A DNA stretch of 64,000 nucleotides from Kitasatospora sp. Root107. Its GTDB lineage: Bacteria; Actinomycetota; Actinomycetes; Streptomycetales; Streptomycetaceae. This document shows positions 50,780 to 60,212 of this stretch, piece by piece. A model generated the notes under the pieces. That model ran no database searches. It was not told where the DNA came from and saw only the letters and a list, made by a program, of their open reading frames with translations. The position numbers were made by a program, and so were the translations under genes. How positions within the stretch are numbered: position 1 is the first letter of the stretch; every line of letters begins with the position of its first letter. The DNA is taken from positions 798 through 64,797 of the forward strand of contig NZ_LMCT01000072.1 in NCBI RefSeq assembly GCF_001424875.1, written 5' to 3'.

Positions 50780-52048
50780 GTGGCGCATCTGTTGGTGATC
50801 GAAAGCTGGGTCGGGTCCATGAGCAGACTGCTGCCCAGGGCCATCGGGGAGGGCGGGCACCGGTTCACCTTCCTGACCCGGGACCTGCACCACTACCTCC
50901 GGGCGGCGCCGGCCGACACCGCCCACCCGTTGCTGGCGGCCGCCAACGTGCTGACCGCCGACACCAACGACCCGGACCGGCTGCTCCCGTACGTCGAGCG
51001 ATTGCACCAGGTGCTCGGCTTCGACGGGGTGATCTCGTCCTGTGACTACTACCTGCCCACCGTGGCGCTGGTGGCCGAGCGGCTCGGGCTGCCGGGGCCC
51101 TCGGTGGCGGCGGTCACGGCCGCCTGCCGGAAGGATCTGACCCGGCAGCGGCTGGCCGAGGAAGGCGTGCCGGGGCCTCGGTTCGCGCTCTGCCGGGACC
51201 GGGACGAGGCGGTCGAGGCGGCGGCCGGGATCGGCTACCCGCTGGTGGTCAAGCCGGTCGACCTATGCGCCGGGATGCTGGTCCGCAAGGTCGCGAACGA
51301 GGCCGAACTGTACGCGGCTTACCGGGATTTGGACGAGTTCCCGGTGAACGCCCGGGGGCAGCGGCGGCAGCCCGTGGTGCTGCTGGAGGAGCTGCTCGGC
51401 GGGCCCGAGGTAAGCGTCGAGACCGTGTCGTACGGCGGCCGGACCGAGGTGGTCGGGGTCACCAGCAAGAGCGTCGGTGGTGCGCCCGCCTTCATCGAGA
51501 CCGGGCACATGTTCCCGGCCGCGCTGAGCCCGGCGGACGCGGCGGCCGCAGCCGAGACCGCCGTCCGGGCGCTGGCCGCGCTCGGGCTCGACCAGCTGGT
51601 CGCGCACACCGAGATCAAGCTGACCCCGCGCGGCCCCCGGGTGGTCGAGGTCAACCCCCGCCCGGCCGGGAACCGGATCACCGAGCTGATCCGCCGGGTC
51701 GCCGGGATCGACCTGGCGGCGGCGGCCGTGGACGTCGCGCTCGGCGTCACCCCGGACCTGACGGTCCGTCCGACCGGCGTGGCCAGTGCAGCGATCGCCT
51801 TCCTGCTGCCGGAGCGGGACGGTCTGCTGACCGGGATCGACGGTGCGGAGCAGGTCGGCCAGGAGTCGGCGGTGGTCGAGCTCACCCTCGCCGAGCCGGG
51901 CCGCCAGGTCCGCCGCGCGGTCAGCAACAACGAGTACCTCGGCCACCTGCTGGCCACCGACACCGAGGGCGCCGCCGCGCTCGACACCGCCGAGCGGCTG
52001 CTCGCCCGGCTGGTGCCCTGTTACGCGGAGGAGGCGGTGCCGGTATGA
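50780..52048 (+). CDS. ATP-grasp ligase (first gene of the metallophore operon)
   Basis: A 422-residue protein with start GTG 50780 after GAGGGAGA. The N-terminal Rossmann-like domain begins LLVIESWVGSMSRLLPRAIG. The ATP-grasp domain has GYPLVVKPVDL, the glycine-rich VVLLEELLGGPEVSVETVSY, and metal-binding EIKLTPRGPRVVEVNPRPAGN (Glu, Asn). The carnosine-synthase/BacD-type group joins an acyl phosphate to an amine to make amide bonds. In this operon it probably links amino acid building blocks of the metallophore. Substrates cannot be read. Confidence 0.88.
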   Translation: MAHLLVIESWVGSMSRLLPRAIGEGGHRFTFLTRDLHHYLRAAPADTAHPLLAAANVLTADTNDPDRLLPYVERLHQVLGFDGVISSCDYYLPTVALVAERLGLPGPSVAAVTAACRKDLTRQRLAEEGVPGPRFALCRDRDEAVEAAAGIGYPLVVKPVDLCAGMLVRKVANEAELYAAYRDLDEFPVNARGQRRQPVVLLEELLGGPEVSVETVSYGGRTEVVGVTSKSVGGAPAFIETGHMFPAALSPADAAAAAETAVRALAALGLDQLVAHTEIKLTPRGPRVVEVNPRPAGNRITELIRRVAGIDLAAAAVDVALGVTPDLTVRPTGVASAAIAFLLPERDGLLTGIDGAEQVGQESAVVELTLAEPGRQVRRAVSNNEYLGHLLATDTEGAAALDTAERLLARLVPCYAEEAVPV

Positions 52049-52854
52049 CCAGCACGAAGACCAGCTCGGTCGACCGACTGGTCGAGCAGGTCAACTCCGG
52101 TGCGTACGGGCTCGATCCGGCGGCCGAGCGGATCGCGCTGGCCTTCACCACCAGCCAGGCCGTCCGGCACTCCGGCCGGGCGAGCGGGTACCGCAACGAG
52201 GTGCTCAGCCTGCGGCTCGGCCCGGCCGTCGGCTCCTGCGCGGTCGAACCCGGCGCGCTGCCGCCCGGGGCGCTGGACGACTGCGTGGGCGCGAGCGTCG
52301 CCGAGCTGCTGGCACATCCGCTGCTGCCGGTGCGGATCGCCGCTCTGGACGCCTTCCTGCTGCTGGCTCGCCCGCACACCCCCGAGTGCGGCGCCCGCCC
52401 GGTGCCGATCCCGGCCGGGAGTTCGCTGGTCCGCTCGCGGGCCCGAGCCCGTGCGGTGGTCGGCCTGGTCCCGGCCGAGGCCCGGCGGGTGCTGGTGGTC
52501 GGCGTGGTCAACTCGCTGCTGGAGCAGCTCCGCGAGCGCGGCACGGCGTATGTCCCGTGCGACCTTAAGGGCGGGCGGACGGAGTGGGGCGATCCGATCC
52601 GGACCGAGGCCGAACTCGACGACTGCGACGCCCTGTTGGTCTCCGGGATGACGCTCGGCAACGGCAGTTTCGAGACCTTCGCCGAGCATGCCCGGCAGAC
52701 CGGCAAGCCGCTGGTGATGTTCGCTCAGACCGGCAGCGCGGTGCTGCCCCGGCTGCTGGGGGACGGGGTCACGGCGGTCAGTGCCGAGCCCTATCCGTTC
52801 TTCTGGCTGGACGGCGGCCCGAGCAGCATCCACCTGTATGGGGGGCTGCGGTGA
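52045..52854 (+). CDS. DUF364 putative heavy-metal-chelation protein
   Basis: A 269-residue protein whose ATG overlaps the upstream stop by 4 bp. The C-terminal half is the DUF364 Rossmann-like domain: RRVLVVGVVNSLLEQLRERG, DALLVSGMTLGNGSFETFAE and KPLVMFAQTGSAVLPRLLGD. The N-terminal half is the enolase-N-like portion. DUF364 (PF04016) is described as putative heavy-metal chelation, and two-domain members occur in metallophore and transport operons. Its reaction is unknown. Confidence 0.8.
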   Translation: MTSTKTSSVDRLVEQVNSGAYGLDPAAERIALAFTTSQAVRHSGRASGYRNEVLSLRLGPAVGSCAVEPGALPPGALDDCVGASVAELLAHPLLPVRIAALDAFLLLARPHTPECGARPVPIPAGSSLVRSRARARAVVGLVPAEARRVLVVGVVNSLLEQLRERGTAYVPCDLKGGRTEWGDPIRTEAELDDCDALLVSGMTLGNGSFETFAEHARQTGKPLVMFAQTGSAVLPRLLGDGVTAVSAEPYPFFWLDGGPSSIHLYGGLR

Positions 52855-53930
52855 CCACCGCCCTGCTGCGGCCCGTCGCCGCCAACCCGGAGCTGCTCTC
52901 GCTGCTCGGCCACACCCCGCTGGCCAGGATCAGCGCACCGCTGCCGCAGGCGCACCCCGGCTTCTGGGCGAAGCTGGAGTACCTCGGCGCTGGCGGCATG
53001 AAGGCCAGGTCGGCCGTCGCGATGCTGCGCGGCGCCCACGCCAGGGGTGAACTCCGCAGCGGTGCACCGGTGGTGGAGTCGACCTCGGGCACCCTGGGGA
53101 TCGGCCTGGCCTTCGCCGGGCAGGCCCTCGGGCACCCGGTGGTGCTGGTCGGCGACGCCGAACTCGAGCCGTCCATGCGTCAGTTGCTCCGCTCGTACGG
53201 AGCCCGTCTGGAGCTGGTCGAACGACCGGCCGAGCGCGGCGGCTGGCAGGCGGCCCGGCTGGCCCGGCTGCGGGAGGTGCTCGACCGGCTGCCCGGTGCG
53301 TACTGGCCGGACCAGTACAACAACCCGGACAACGCCGCCGGTTACCTCTCGATGGCCCGTGAGCTGACGGACCGCCTGGACCATCTGGACGTGCTGGTGT
53401 GCAGCGTCGGCACCGGCGGCCACAGCGCCGGCCTGGTCGAGCCGCTGCGCCGCCGCTGGCCCCGCCTCCAGGTGATCGGGGTCGACTCGGTCGGCTCGGC
53501 GATCTTCGGGCAGCCCGCCAGGCCCCGGCTGATGCGCGGGCTCGGCAGCAGCATCCACCCGCGCAACGTGGGCTACCGGCACTTCGACGAGGTGCACTGG
53601 GTCGGCCCGGCCGAGGCGGTGGACGCCTGCCGTCGGCTGGCCAGGGGCAGCTTCGTGAGCGGCGGTTGGAGCACCGGCGCGGTCGCCCTGGTCTCCGCCT
53701 GGGCCGCCAGGGTGCAGCCCGGCGCGGTGGTCGCCACCGTCTTCCCGGACGGCCCGCACCGCTACCTGGGCACGGTCTACGACGACGACTGGTGCCACGC
53801 CCACCAACTGCCCGCACCGGTCTCCCGGCCGGTGGAGATCCCGCACCCCGGCGCCGTCGAAGTGACCGGCTGGGCGCGCTGCCGCACTGTCATCGACCCC
53901 CTGACGACCGCGTTGGAGACCCGACCGTGA
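52851..53930 (+). CDS. PLP-dependent cysteine-synthase-like enzyme (SbnA-like)
   Basis: A 359-residue fold-type II PLP enzyme with start GTG 52851, overlapping by 4 bp. The PLP lysine is in AGGMKARSAVAML; ESTSGTLGIGLAFAGQALG is the Asn/Ser loop equivalent; CSVGTGGHSAGL binds the phosphate. It differs from housekeeping CysK by its divergent substrate loop and long C-terminal extension. Relatives such as SbnA of staphyloferrin B make diaminopropionate precursors. No SbnB-type partner is present, so the product may be another beta-replacement. Confidence 0.82.
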   Translation: MTTALLRPVAANPELLSLLGHTPLARISAPLPQAHPGFWAKLEYLGAGGMKARSAVAMLRGAHARGELRSGAPVVESTSGTLGIGLAFAGQALGHPVVLVGDAELEPSMRQLLRSYGARLELVERPAERGGWQAARLARLREVLDRLPGAYWPDQYNNPDNAAGYLSMARELTDRLDHLDVLVCSVGTGGHSAGLVEPLRRRWPRLQVIGVDSVGSAIFGQPARPRLMRGLGSSIHPRNVGYRHFDEVHWVGPAEAVDACRRLARGSFVSGGWSTGAVALVSAWAARVQPGAVVATVFPDGPHRYLGTVYDDDWCHAHQLPAPVSRPVEIPHPGAVEVTGWARCRTVIDPLTTALETRP

Positions 53931-54979
53931 AACTCGACCTACGCGTGGTGGAGCTCCATCTCACCGAACCGCTGCGCATCTCCCGCTCCACCATGGCCTC
54001 GCGCGACGCGGTCGAACTCGCCGTCCGGCACGGCGGGTTGAGCGGCTACGGCGAGGTGGTCGCCAGTACGTACCTGGGCCTGCCCACCGAGCGGATCCTC
54101 CGGCACAGTCGGGCCCTCGACCTGGCCCGCTACCCCGACCCGGAGACCGCGCTGATCGAACTCCAGCGCCTGGAGGCCCCGTTCAAGGAGCTGCCGCCCG
54201 GAGTGCTGGCCGGGGTGGAGGCCGCCCTGCTCGACCTGGTCGGCAAGCGGGCCGGTGCCCCCGTGCACCAACTCCTCGGACTGCTCGGTACCCCGGCCGC
54301 CGCCACCGCCCGCACCATCGCCATCGTCGACCCCGTCCGGGCCGCCGCCCAGGCCGCCCGGCTGGCGGTCAGCGGCTTCCGGGTGCTCAAGGTCAAGGCG
54401 GGCTCGCCCGATCCCGAGGACGACCTGGCCCGGGTCAGGGCCGTGCAGATAGGAGCCCCCGAGGCCGAGTTGCTGCTCGACCCGAACGGTGCCTGGACGG
54501 TGGCCCAGTCGCTGGCCCTGATACCGAGGTTCGCCGAGCTCGGGGTGACCGCCGTCGAGCAGCCCACCGCCCCCGGGCACCCGGAGTGGCTGGCCGAGGT
54601 GGCCGAACGCTCCGAACTGCCGGTGATCGCCGACGAGGACGCCGTCTCACTGGACGACGCCGAGCGGCTGGCCGGGCGGGTGCAGGGCATCAACATCAAG
54701 CTCGCCAAGTGCGGCGGCGTCTCGGCCGCGCTGCGGATCTGCGCCGCCCTGCACGGCAGCGGCACCGAGGTGATGCTCGGCTGTCTGACGGCGAGTTCGC
54801 TCGGCATCGCCCCCGCCGTGCACCTGGTGGACCGGGCGCGCTGGGTCGACCTGGACGGCCACCTGCTGCTCCGGCACGACCCCTGGCGCGGCATCGGCGG
54901 CACCGACGGCGTGGTCCGGGCCGCCGACCGGGCCGGGCTCGGCGTCCGGCCGGCCGAGACGCCCGGGACGACCGCGTGA
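53927..54979 (+). CDS. Dipeptide epimerase, enolase superfamily
   Basis: A 350-residue protein with start GTG 53927 (4-bp overlap). The muconate-lactonizing subgroup motifs are clear: KVKAG of the KxK pair near residue 155, metal ligands in LLLDPNGAW (Asp), AVEQP (Glu) and VIADED (Asp), and the second base lysine in INIKLAKCGG. Its relatives epimerise L-Ala-D/L-Glu and related dipeptides. Here it may invert an alpha-carbon of an amino acid or dipeptide intermediate, comparable to CntK's role in staphylopine. Confidence 0.88.
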   Translation: MKLDLRVVELHLTEPLRISRSTMASRDAVELAVRHGGLSGYGEVVASTYLGLPTERILRHSRALDLARYPDPETALIELQRLEAPFKELPPGVLAGVEAALLDLVGKRAGAPVHQLLGLLGTPAAATARTIAIVDPVRAAAQAARLAVSGFRVLKVKAGSPDPEDDLARVRAVQIGAPEAELLLDPNGAWTVAQSLALIPRFAELGVTAVEQPTAPGHPEWLAEVAERSELPVIADEDAVSLDDAERLAGRVQGINIKLAKCGGVSAALRICAALHGSGTEVMLGCLTASSLGIAPAVHLVDRARWVDLDGHLLLRHDPWRGIGGTDGVVRAADRAGLGVRPAETPGTTA

Positions 54980-56178
54980 GGACGGTCCGCGCGGTCCGGA
55001 GCTTCCCGCTGCCCGTACGGCTGCTGCTGGTCAACCAACTCGGCGTCAACACCGGCTTCTACCTGCTGATCCCGTACCTGGCCACCCACCTCGGGCAGGA
55101 CCTGGGCCTGTCGGCGGTGGCGGTCGGGCTGGTGCTCGGCGTGCGCAACCTCAGCCAGCAGGGCCTGTTCATCCTGGGCGGCTCGGCCGCCGACCGGCTC
55201 GGCGCGCGGGGCGTGATCATCGCGGGGTGCGCGCTGCGCACCGTCGGCTTCGGTCTGTTCGCGCTCGGCGACGGGATGACCGTCCTGCTGGCCGCCTCGG
55301 CACTCAGCGGACTGGCCGGAGCGCTGTTCAACCCGGCCGTGCGGACCTACCTGGCGCACGAGTCGGCGGAGCGGAAGGCGGAGGCGTTCGCCCTGTTCAG
55401 CGTCTTCGCCACCACGGGTGCGCTGCTCGGCCCGCTGCTCGGCACGGCGCTGCTGCTGGTCGACTTCCGGGCAGCCGCGCTCACCGCCGCCGGGATCTTC
55501 GCCCTGCTGACGGTGGCCCAGGCCTGCGTCCTGCCACCCCGGCCGGTGCCGGCGCCGAGCACCGGCGTGCTCGGGGACTGGCGCGAAGTCCTCGGCGACC
55601 GCCGGTTTCTGGCCTTCGCGCTGGCCCTGGTCGGCCTGTACGCGCTGGAGAGCCAGCTCTACTTGCTGCTGCCCGACCGGGCGCGCCAGGTCACCGGCTG
55701 GGACGGCGCGGTCAGCCTGCTCTTCCTGACCAGCACGGTCGCCAACCTCACCCTGCAACTGCGAATAACCCGCTCGCTCCAGCAGCGCGGCACCCGGGGC
55801 CGGTGGATCGCCCTGGGACTGCTGGTCGCCGGGCTCGCCTTCCTGCTGCCCCTGCTGGCAGGCGGGTTGGTGCCGCTGCTGCTGACCGCGCTGCTGCTGC
55901 ACGTCGGTGTGATGATCGCTCAGCCCTTCGTCCAGGAGCTGATACCCGCCTTCGGCCGGGCCAGCCTGACCGGCACCTACTACGGCGTCTTCTACCTGGT
56001 CTCCGGACTCGCCGCCGCGCTCGGTAACGCCTCCGTCGGCTGGGCGATGGACACCGCCGACTGGGCGCCCTGGCTGCTCTGCTGCGCCCTCGGACTGACC
56101 TGCGCCCTCGCGGTCGCCCGGCAACGGGCCCGACTGCCTGATCCGACCGTCCGACAGCTGATCGGAGAACCGCTATGA
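54976..56178 (+). CDS. MFS exporter of the metallophore operon
   Basis: A 400-residue protein with start GTG 54976 overlapping the epimerase stop by 4 bp (GTGA). It has about 12 helices with MFS motif A-like GGSAADRLGARG between helices 2 and 3, and LVLGVRNLSQQGLFILGGSA before it. Its place in the operon between biosynthesis and import genes matches CntE, which exports staphylopine. Predicted to secrete the product. Confidence 0.88.
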   Translation: MRTVRAVRSFPLPVRLLLVNQLGVNTGFYLLIPYLATHLGQDLGLSAVAVGLVLGVRNLSQQGLFILGGSAADRLGARGVIIAGCALRTVGFGLFALGDGMTVLLAASALSGLAGALFNPAVRTYLAHESAERKAEAFALFSVFATTGALLGPLLGTALLLVDFRAAALTAAGIFALLTVAQACVLPPRPVPAPSTGVLGDWREVLGDRRFLAFALALVGLYALESQLYLLLPDRARQVTGWDGAVSLLFLTSTVANLTLQLRITRSLQQRGTRGRWIALGLLVAGLAFLLPLLAGGLVPLLLTALLLHVGVMIAQPFVQELIPAFGRASLTGTYYGVFYLVSGLAAALGNASVGWAMDTADWAPWLLCCALGLTCALAVARQRARLPDPTVRQLIGEPL

Positions 56179-56957
56179 CCAGCGGAAACCTGCTGACCGA
56201 CACGCCCGAGCTGTACGAGCTCCGGTTCCCCGACCCCGACCACCTGGCGGCCCGCTGGGCCGACGCCACCCTGCGCCGCTACGGCGCCGGGCCCCGCGTG
56301 CTCGACCTCGGCTGCGGCACCGGCCGGGACGCCGCCTGGCTGCACCGGCACGGCGGGCGGCACGTGCTCGGCCTGGACAGCTCCCCGGCGATGGTCGAGT
56401 ACCGCTGCGGCGACATGCGCGAACTCGATCTGGGGGAGCGCAGGTTCGACGCGGTGCTCTGCCTGGACAGCGCGCTGCTGTACTGCCACACCAACCAGGA
56501 CCTCGACCGCCTGCTCGAGCGCTGCCGCCAGCACCTCGCCCCCGGCGGCCTGTTGGTGGCGGAGATGCGCAACGGAGCGTACTTCCTCGGCCGGACCGAC
56601 CTGCTGGACACCGTCCGCACCGACAGCGTCGAGCACGACGGTGTCCGGTACACCTCCCGCACCAGGCTGTGGATCGACCACCCGGCCCAACTGCTGCGCC
56701 GCTCCCGGGAGTGGAGCACCGAGGACGGCAGTGCGCCGGTCGAGCAGCGCTCCGCCTGGCGGCTGCTCTTCCCGCAGGAGCTGCGCCACCTGCTGGCGGC
56801 GCACGGCTTCGAGGTGCTCACCCTGCACGACCGCCCGGGCCCGCGGACCGAACCGGCCTGGACCGAGGGCGCCGAACCCGCCGACACCGCCGACTCCGAC
56901 CGGCTGCACCTGGTCGCCCGACTTGCCGACACCACCACTGAAACGAGCAGACCGTGA
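56175..56957 (+). CDS. SAM-dependent methyltransferase
   Basis: A 260-residue class I methyltransferase; ATGA overlap. Motif I is VLDLGCGTGRDAAWL; acidic loop LGLDSSPAM; motif IV region FDAVLCLDSALLYCH; post-motif LLVAEMRNGAYFLG. Closest in style to small-molecule O/N-methyltransferases. In this context it probably methylates an amine or acid of the metallophore. Not essential for membership. Confidence 0.88.
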   Translation: MTSGNLLTDTPELYELRFPDPDHLAARWADATLRRYGAGPRVLDLGCGTGRDAAWLHRHGGRHVLGLDSSPAMVEYRCGDMRELDLGERRFDAVLCLDSALLYCHTNQDLDRLLERCRQHLAPGGLLVAEMRNGAYFLGRTDLLDTVRTDSVEHDGVRYTSRTRLWIDHPAQLLRRSREWSTEDGSAPVEQRSAWRLLFPQELRHLLAAHGFEVLTLHDRPGPRTEPAWTEGAEPADTADSDRLHLVARLADTTTETSRP

Positions 56958-58480
56958 ACCGCCGTACCGTCCTGATAGCCGCAGCCGCCCTGGGCATGGC
57001 CGGCTGCGCCTCGACAAGCAAGGCCCCTTCCGCCGAGACCGCGACCCCGAAGAACGGCGGCCGGCTGCGGGCGATCTTCGCCGGCGGTGGCACCAACGAG
57101 ACCCTCGACCCGCACCTGAGCAACCTGTTCGTGGACGCGGCCCGGGCCAAGGCGCTCTACGACAAGCTGGCCGACTCCGGCTCCGACCTGGCCGCCGTGC
57201 CCCGGCTGGCCACCGGGTGGGAGCCGAACGCCACCCTGGACGTGTGGACCGTCAAGCTGCGCAAGGCGACCTTCCACGACGGCCGCCCGGTCACCGCCGA
57301 GGACGTGCTGTACAGCTACCGCCGGATCACCGACCCCAAGCGCGCCTTCCGGGCGAAGGCCTCGCTGGAGCCGGTCGACCTGGCCGCCAGCCGGGCCGTC
57401 GACGAGGGCACGGTGGAGTTCAGGCTGAAGCGCCCGTACGCCGAATTCCCCAACGTGCTGGCCGCGTTCGGCGCGTACATCGTGCCGAAGGACACCGAGA
57501 GCTTCGCCGAGCCGGTCGGTTCCGGCCCGTTCAGGTACGTCTCGTTCAAGCCCGGCAGCTCACTGCTGGTGAAGCGCAACCCCGACTACTGGGAGGGCGC
57601 CCCGCACCTGGACGAGCTGGAGATCCTGATCGCCAACGAGGAGTCCGCCAGGGTCAGCGCACTGCTCGGCGGACAGGCCGACTACGCCCACGAGTTGAAC
57701 CCCGCCACCGCCCGCGTCCACGAGGGCCGGGGCAAGGTGGAGGTGATCCGGCTGCGGAACAGTGCCATGCAGGGCTTCGTGATGAAGACCGACCGGGCGC
57801 CGTTCGACGACAAGCGGATCCGGCAGGCGTTCTTCCTGATCGCCGACCGCAAGGAGCTGGTCGACGGCGCGCTGTCCGGCGCGGGTGAGGTCGGCAACGA
57901 CCTGTTCGGCAAGGGAGCGCAGTACTACCCGAGCGAACTCCCGCAGCGCACCCAGGACTTGGCGAAGGCCCGAGCGCTGCTCAAGGAGGCTGGGCAGGAG
58001 GGCCTCAGGGTCACCCTGGACACCTCGCCGGTGGCCGCCGGATTCGTGGAGGCGGCGGGCATCTTCAAGGAGCAGGCGGCGAAGGCGGGTGTCACGATCG
58101 AGGTCAAGGTCGGCAACAAGGACACCTACTGGAAGGACATCCTGGACGGCGGCGTGCTGGCCTCCTACCGCTCGGGCACCATGCCGATCGAGTCGCACCT
58201 CTCCCAGCGGTTGCTGACCAAGTCCACCACCAACGCCACGCACTGGAAGCAGCCCGACTTCGACGACCTCTACCTGCAGGCCCAGTCCACCGCGGACCCG
58301 GCCGCGCGCACGGCGATCTACCAGCGGATGCAGCGTCGGCTGTACGACGAGGGCGGCTTCCTGATCTGGGGCTTCGCGGACTGGATCGTGGCCACGGCGC
58401 CCACGGTGCGCGGGGTCGCCAAGGACGCGCCGGCCAACACGCTCGACTGGGCCCGCTTCGACCGGACCTGGCTGGCATGA
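56954..58480 (+). CDS. ABC transporter substrate-binding lipoprotein (family 5)
   Basis: A 508-residue protein with GTG 56954 (4-bp overlap). The lipobox is LGMAGC-ASTSK, 18 residues in. SBP_bac_5 signatures are NETLDPHLSNL, LATGWEPNATLDVWTVKLRK, ATFHDGRPVTAEDVLYSYRR and FRYVSFKPGS. The family carries peptides, nickel and opine-metal chelates (DppA, NikA, CntA). Together with the following permeases and ATPase it forms a complete importer, likely for the metal-loaded product. Confidence 0.92.
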   Translation: MNRRTVLIAAAALGMAGCASTSKAPSAETATPKNGGRLRAIFAGGGTNETLDPHLSNLFVDAARAKALYDKLADSGSDLAAVPRLATGWEPNATLDVWTVKLRKATFHDGRPVTAEDVLYSYRRITDPKRAFRAKASLEPVDLAASRAVDEGTVEFRLKRPYAEFPNVLAAFGAYIVPKDTESFAEPVGSGPFRYVSFKPGSSLLVKRNPDYWEGAPHLDELEILIANEESARVSALLGGQADYAHELNPATARVHEGRGKVEVIRLRNSAMQGFVMKTDRAPFDDKRIRQAFFLIADRKELVDGALSGAGEVGNDLFGKGAQYYPSELPQRTQDLAKARALLKEAGQEGLRVTLDTSPVAAGFVEAAGIFKEQAAKAGVTIEVKVGNKDTYWKDILDGGVLASYRSGTMPIESHLSQRLLTKSTTNATHWKQPDFDDLYLQAQSTADPAARTAIYQRMQRRLYDEGGFLIWGFADWIVATAPTVRGVAKDAPANTLDWARFDRTWLA

Positions 58481-59415
58481 CCCGATCCTGGTTGGGCCGC
58501 CGGCTGCTCCTCGGGGTGGCGCAGTCGGCGGCCGTGCTGGTGCTGGTCTTCGTGCTCACCGAGGCACTGCCCGGAGACGCCGCCGTCGCCCTGGCGGGGG
58601 ACAACCCCGACCCCGAGCGGATCGCGCTGATCCGCTCGGCGATGGAACTCGACCGCCCGGCCCTCGAACGCTTCCTCGGCTGGCTCGGCGAACTGCTGCA
58701 CGGCGACCTCGGTCGCTCGCTGGTGACCGGACGACCCGTCAGCGGCTACCTGGCCGACGGCCTCGGGGTCACCCTGCTGCTGGCCGCGCTGACCCTCGCC
58801 CTGCTCGTCCCGCTCGCCCTCTGGCTGGGCATGCTGGCCGCCCGCCGGGAGGGCTCCAGGCTGGACCGGCTGATCAGCTCGGCGACCCTCGCGGTCTACG
58901 CCGCACCGGAGTTCGCGCTCGGCATGCTGCTCAGTACGGTGCTGGCGCTGCGGCTCGGCTGGCTGCCACCGACCGCCGTCGGCGGTGTCGCAGCCGACCC
59001 GGCGGTGCTGGTGCTCCCGGTGCTGGTGCTGCTGGCCCGGCCGGTCTGTTCGATCAGCCGGCTGGTGCGGGCCGGGATGATCGAGGCGCTGGCCCGGCCG
59101 TACGTCGCCCAGGCCCGCCGCTACGGCGTACCGGAGTGGCGGGTGCGCTGGCTGCACGCGCTGCCCAACGCCTTGGCCCCGGCGGCCCAGCAACTCGCCA
59201 GGACTTGTGACTGGCTGCTCTGCGGGGTGGTCGTGGTGGAGGCGCTGTTCGTGCTGCCAGGTCTGGGCAGCGTGCTGCTGGACGCGGTGGCGGCCCGGGA
59301 CGTGCCCGTGGTGCAGGGCCTGGCCGTGGTCTTCGCGCTGCTCACCGTCGTGCTCAACCTGGGCGCCGACCTGGTGGCCCGGCGGTTCGCCCCCCGGACG
59401 GAGCTGACCCGATGA
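58477..59415 (+). CDS. ABC transporter permease, DppB/NikB type
   Basis: A 312-residue protein with about six helices; ATGA overlap with the binding protein. The EAA loop is ALARPYVAQARRYGVPEWRV. N-terminal ALPGDAAVALAGDNPDPERI and LDRPALERFLGWLGELLHGD are standard for this subunit. It forms the pore with the next gene. Confidence 0.92.
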   Translation: MTRSWLGRRLLLGVAQSAAVLVLVFVLTEALPGDAAVALAGDNPDPERIALIRSAMELDRPALERFLGWLGELLHGDLGRSLVTGRPVSGYLADGLGVTLLLAALTLALLVPLALWLGMLAARREGSRLDRLISSATLAVYAAPEFALGMLLSTVLALRLGWLPPTAVGGVAADPAVLVLPVLVLLARPVCSISRLVRAGMIEALARPYVAQARRYGVPEWRVRWLHALPNALAPAAQQLARTCDWLLCGVVVVEALFVLPGLGSVLLDAVAARDVPVVQGLAVVFALLTVVLNLGADLVARRFAPRTELTR

Positions 59416-60212
59416 CCCGCAGCCGGTACGCCCTCGGGGCGGCGCTGGTCGCGCTGCCGTTGCTGCTGGCACTGTTCGGACCGCTGCTCGCGGGCGAGGC
59501 CGGGCCCCGGTCGGTCTCCTTCACCCAGGGTGCGGGCCACTGGCTGGGCACCGACTTCACCGGACGGGACGTCTGGCGCCAAGTCCTGCTCGGTGGACGG
59601 CCGGTGGTGCTGGTGGCACTGTCCGCCACCGCGCTCGCGTACGCCGTCGCGCTGCCGCTCGGGCTGGCCGCCGCGCTCACCCGGCTCGGCTGGCTGGAGG
59701 AGTTGCTGATGCGGCCGCTGGACGTGCTGCTCGCGGTGCCCTCGCTGATCCTGGTGCTGCTGGTGGCCGCCGCGCTGGAGCCGGGCCCGGTCGGCCTCAC
59801 GGTGCTGGTCGCGGTGGTCGCGGTGCCGGACGCGGCCCGGGTGGTGCATGCCGCCGCCGTCGAGATCGCCGCCCGCCCGGCGGTGGAGGCGCTGCGGATG
59901 CACCGGGAGTCCTGGGCCAGGATCGCACTCGGCTACACCACCCGCGAGCTGCGCCGCACGCTGGCCGCCGACGCGGGCACCCGGCTGGTCGGAGCGCTCT
60001 ATCTGGTGAGCACGGCCGCCTTCCTCGGCGTCGGGGTGGCTCCGGACGCGGCCGACTGGGCCGTGATGGTCGACCGTAACCGCCCCGGCCTCGACCTCCA
60101 GCCCTGGGCGGTGGTGATCCCCGCCGTGCTGATCGCCGGGCTCTCGATGGGGGCCAACCTGCTGTTCGACGCGGCGCTGCAGCGGCGCCCGCTCAAGGGA
60201 GTTGAACGATGA
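59412..60212 (+). CDS. ABC transporter permease, DppC/NikC type
   Basis: A 266-residue partner permease; 4-bp overlap. It has LGTDFTGRDVWRQVLLGGRP, the DppC-type start, and an EAA-type loop around EALRMHRESWARIALGYTTR. About five to six helices. It completes the membrane part of the importer. Confidence 0.92.
   Translation: MTRSRYALGAALVALPLLLALFGPLLAGEAGPRSVSFTQGAGHWLGTDFTGRDVWRQVLLGGRPVVLVALSATALAYAVALPLGLAAALTRLGWLEELLMRPLDVLLAVPSLILVLLVAAALEPGPVGLTVLVAVVAVPDAARVVHAAAVEIAARPAVEALRMHRESWARIALGYTTRELRRTLAADAGTRLVGALYLVSTAAFLGVGVAPDAADWAVMVDRNRPGLDLQPWAVVIPAVLIAGLSMGANLLFDAALQRRPLKGVER

Noticed and set aside
54130-56124. 664-codon minus-strand open frame across the epimerase and MFS genes
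   Set aside because: Gln/Gly/Arg-rich antisense shadow of two well supported overlapping genes.
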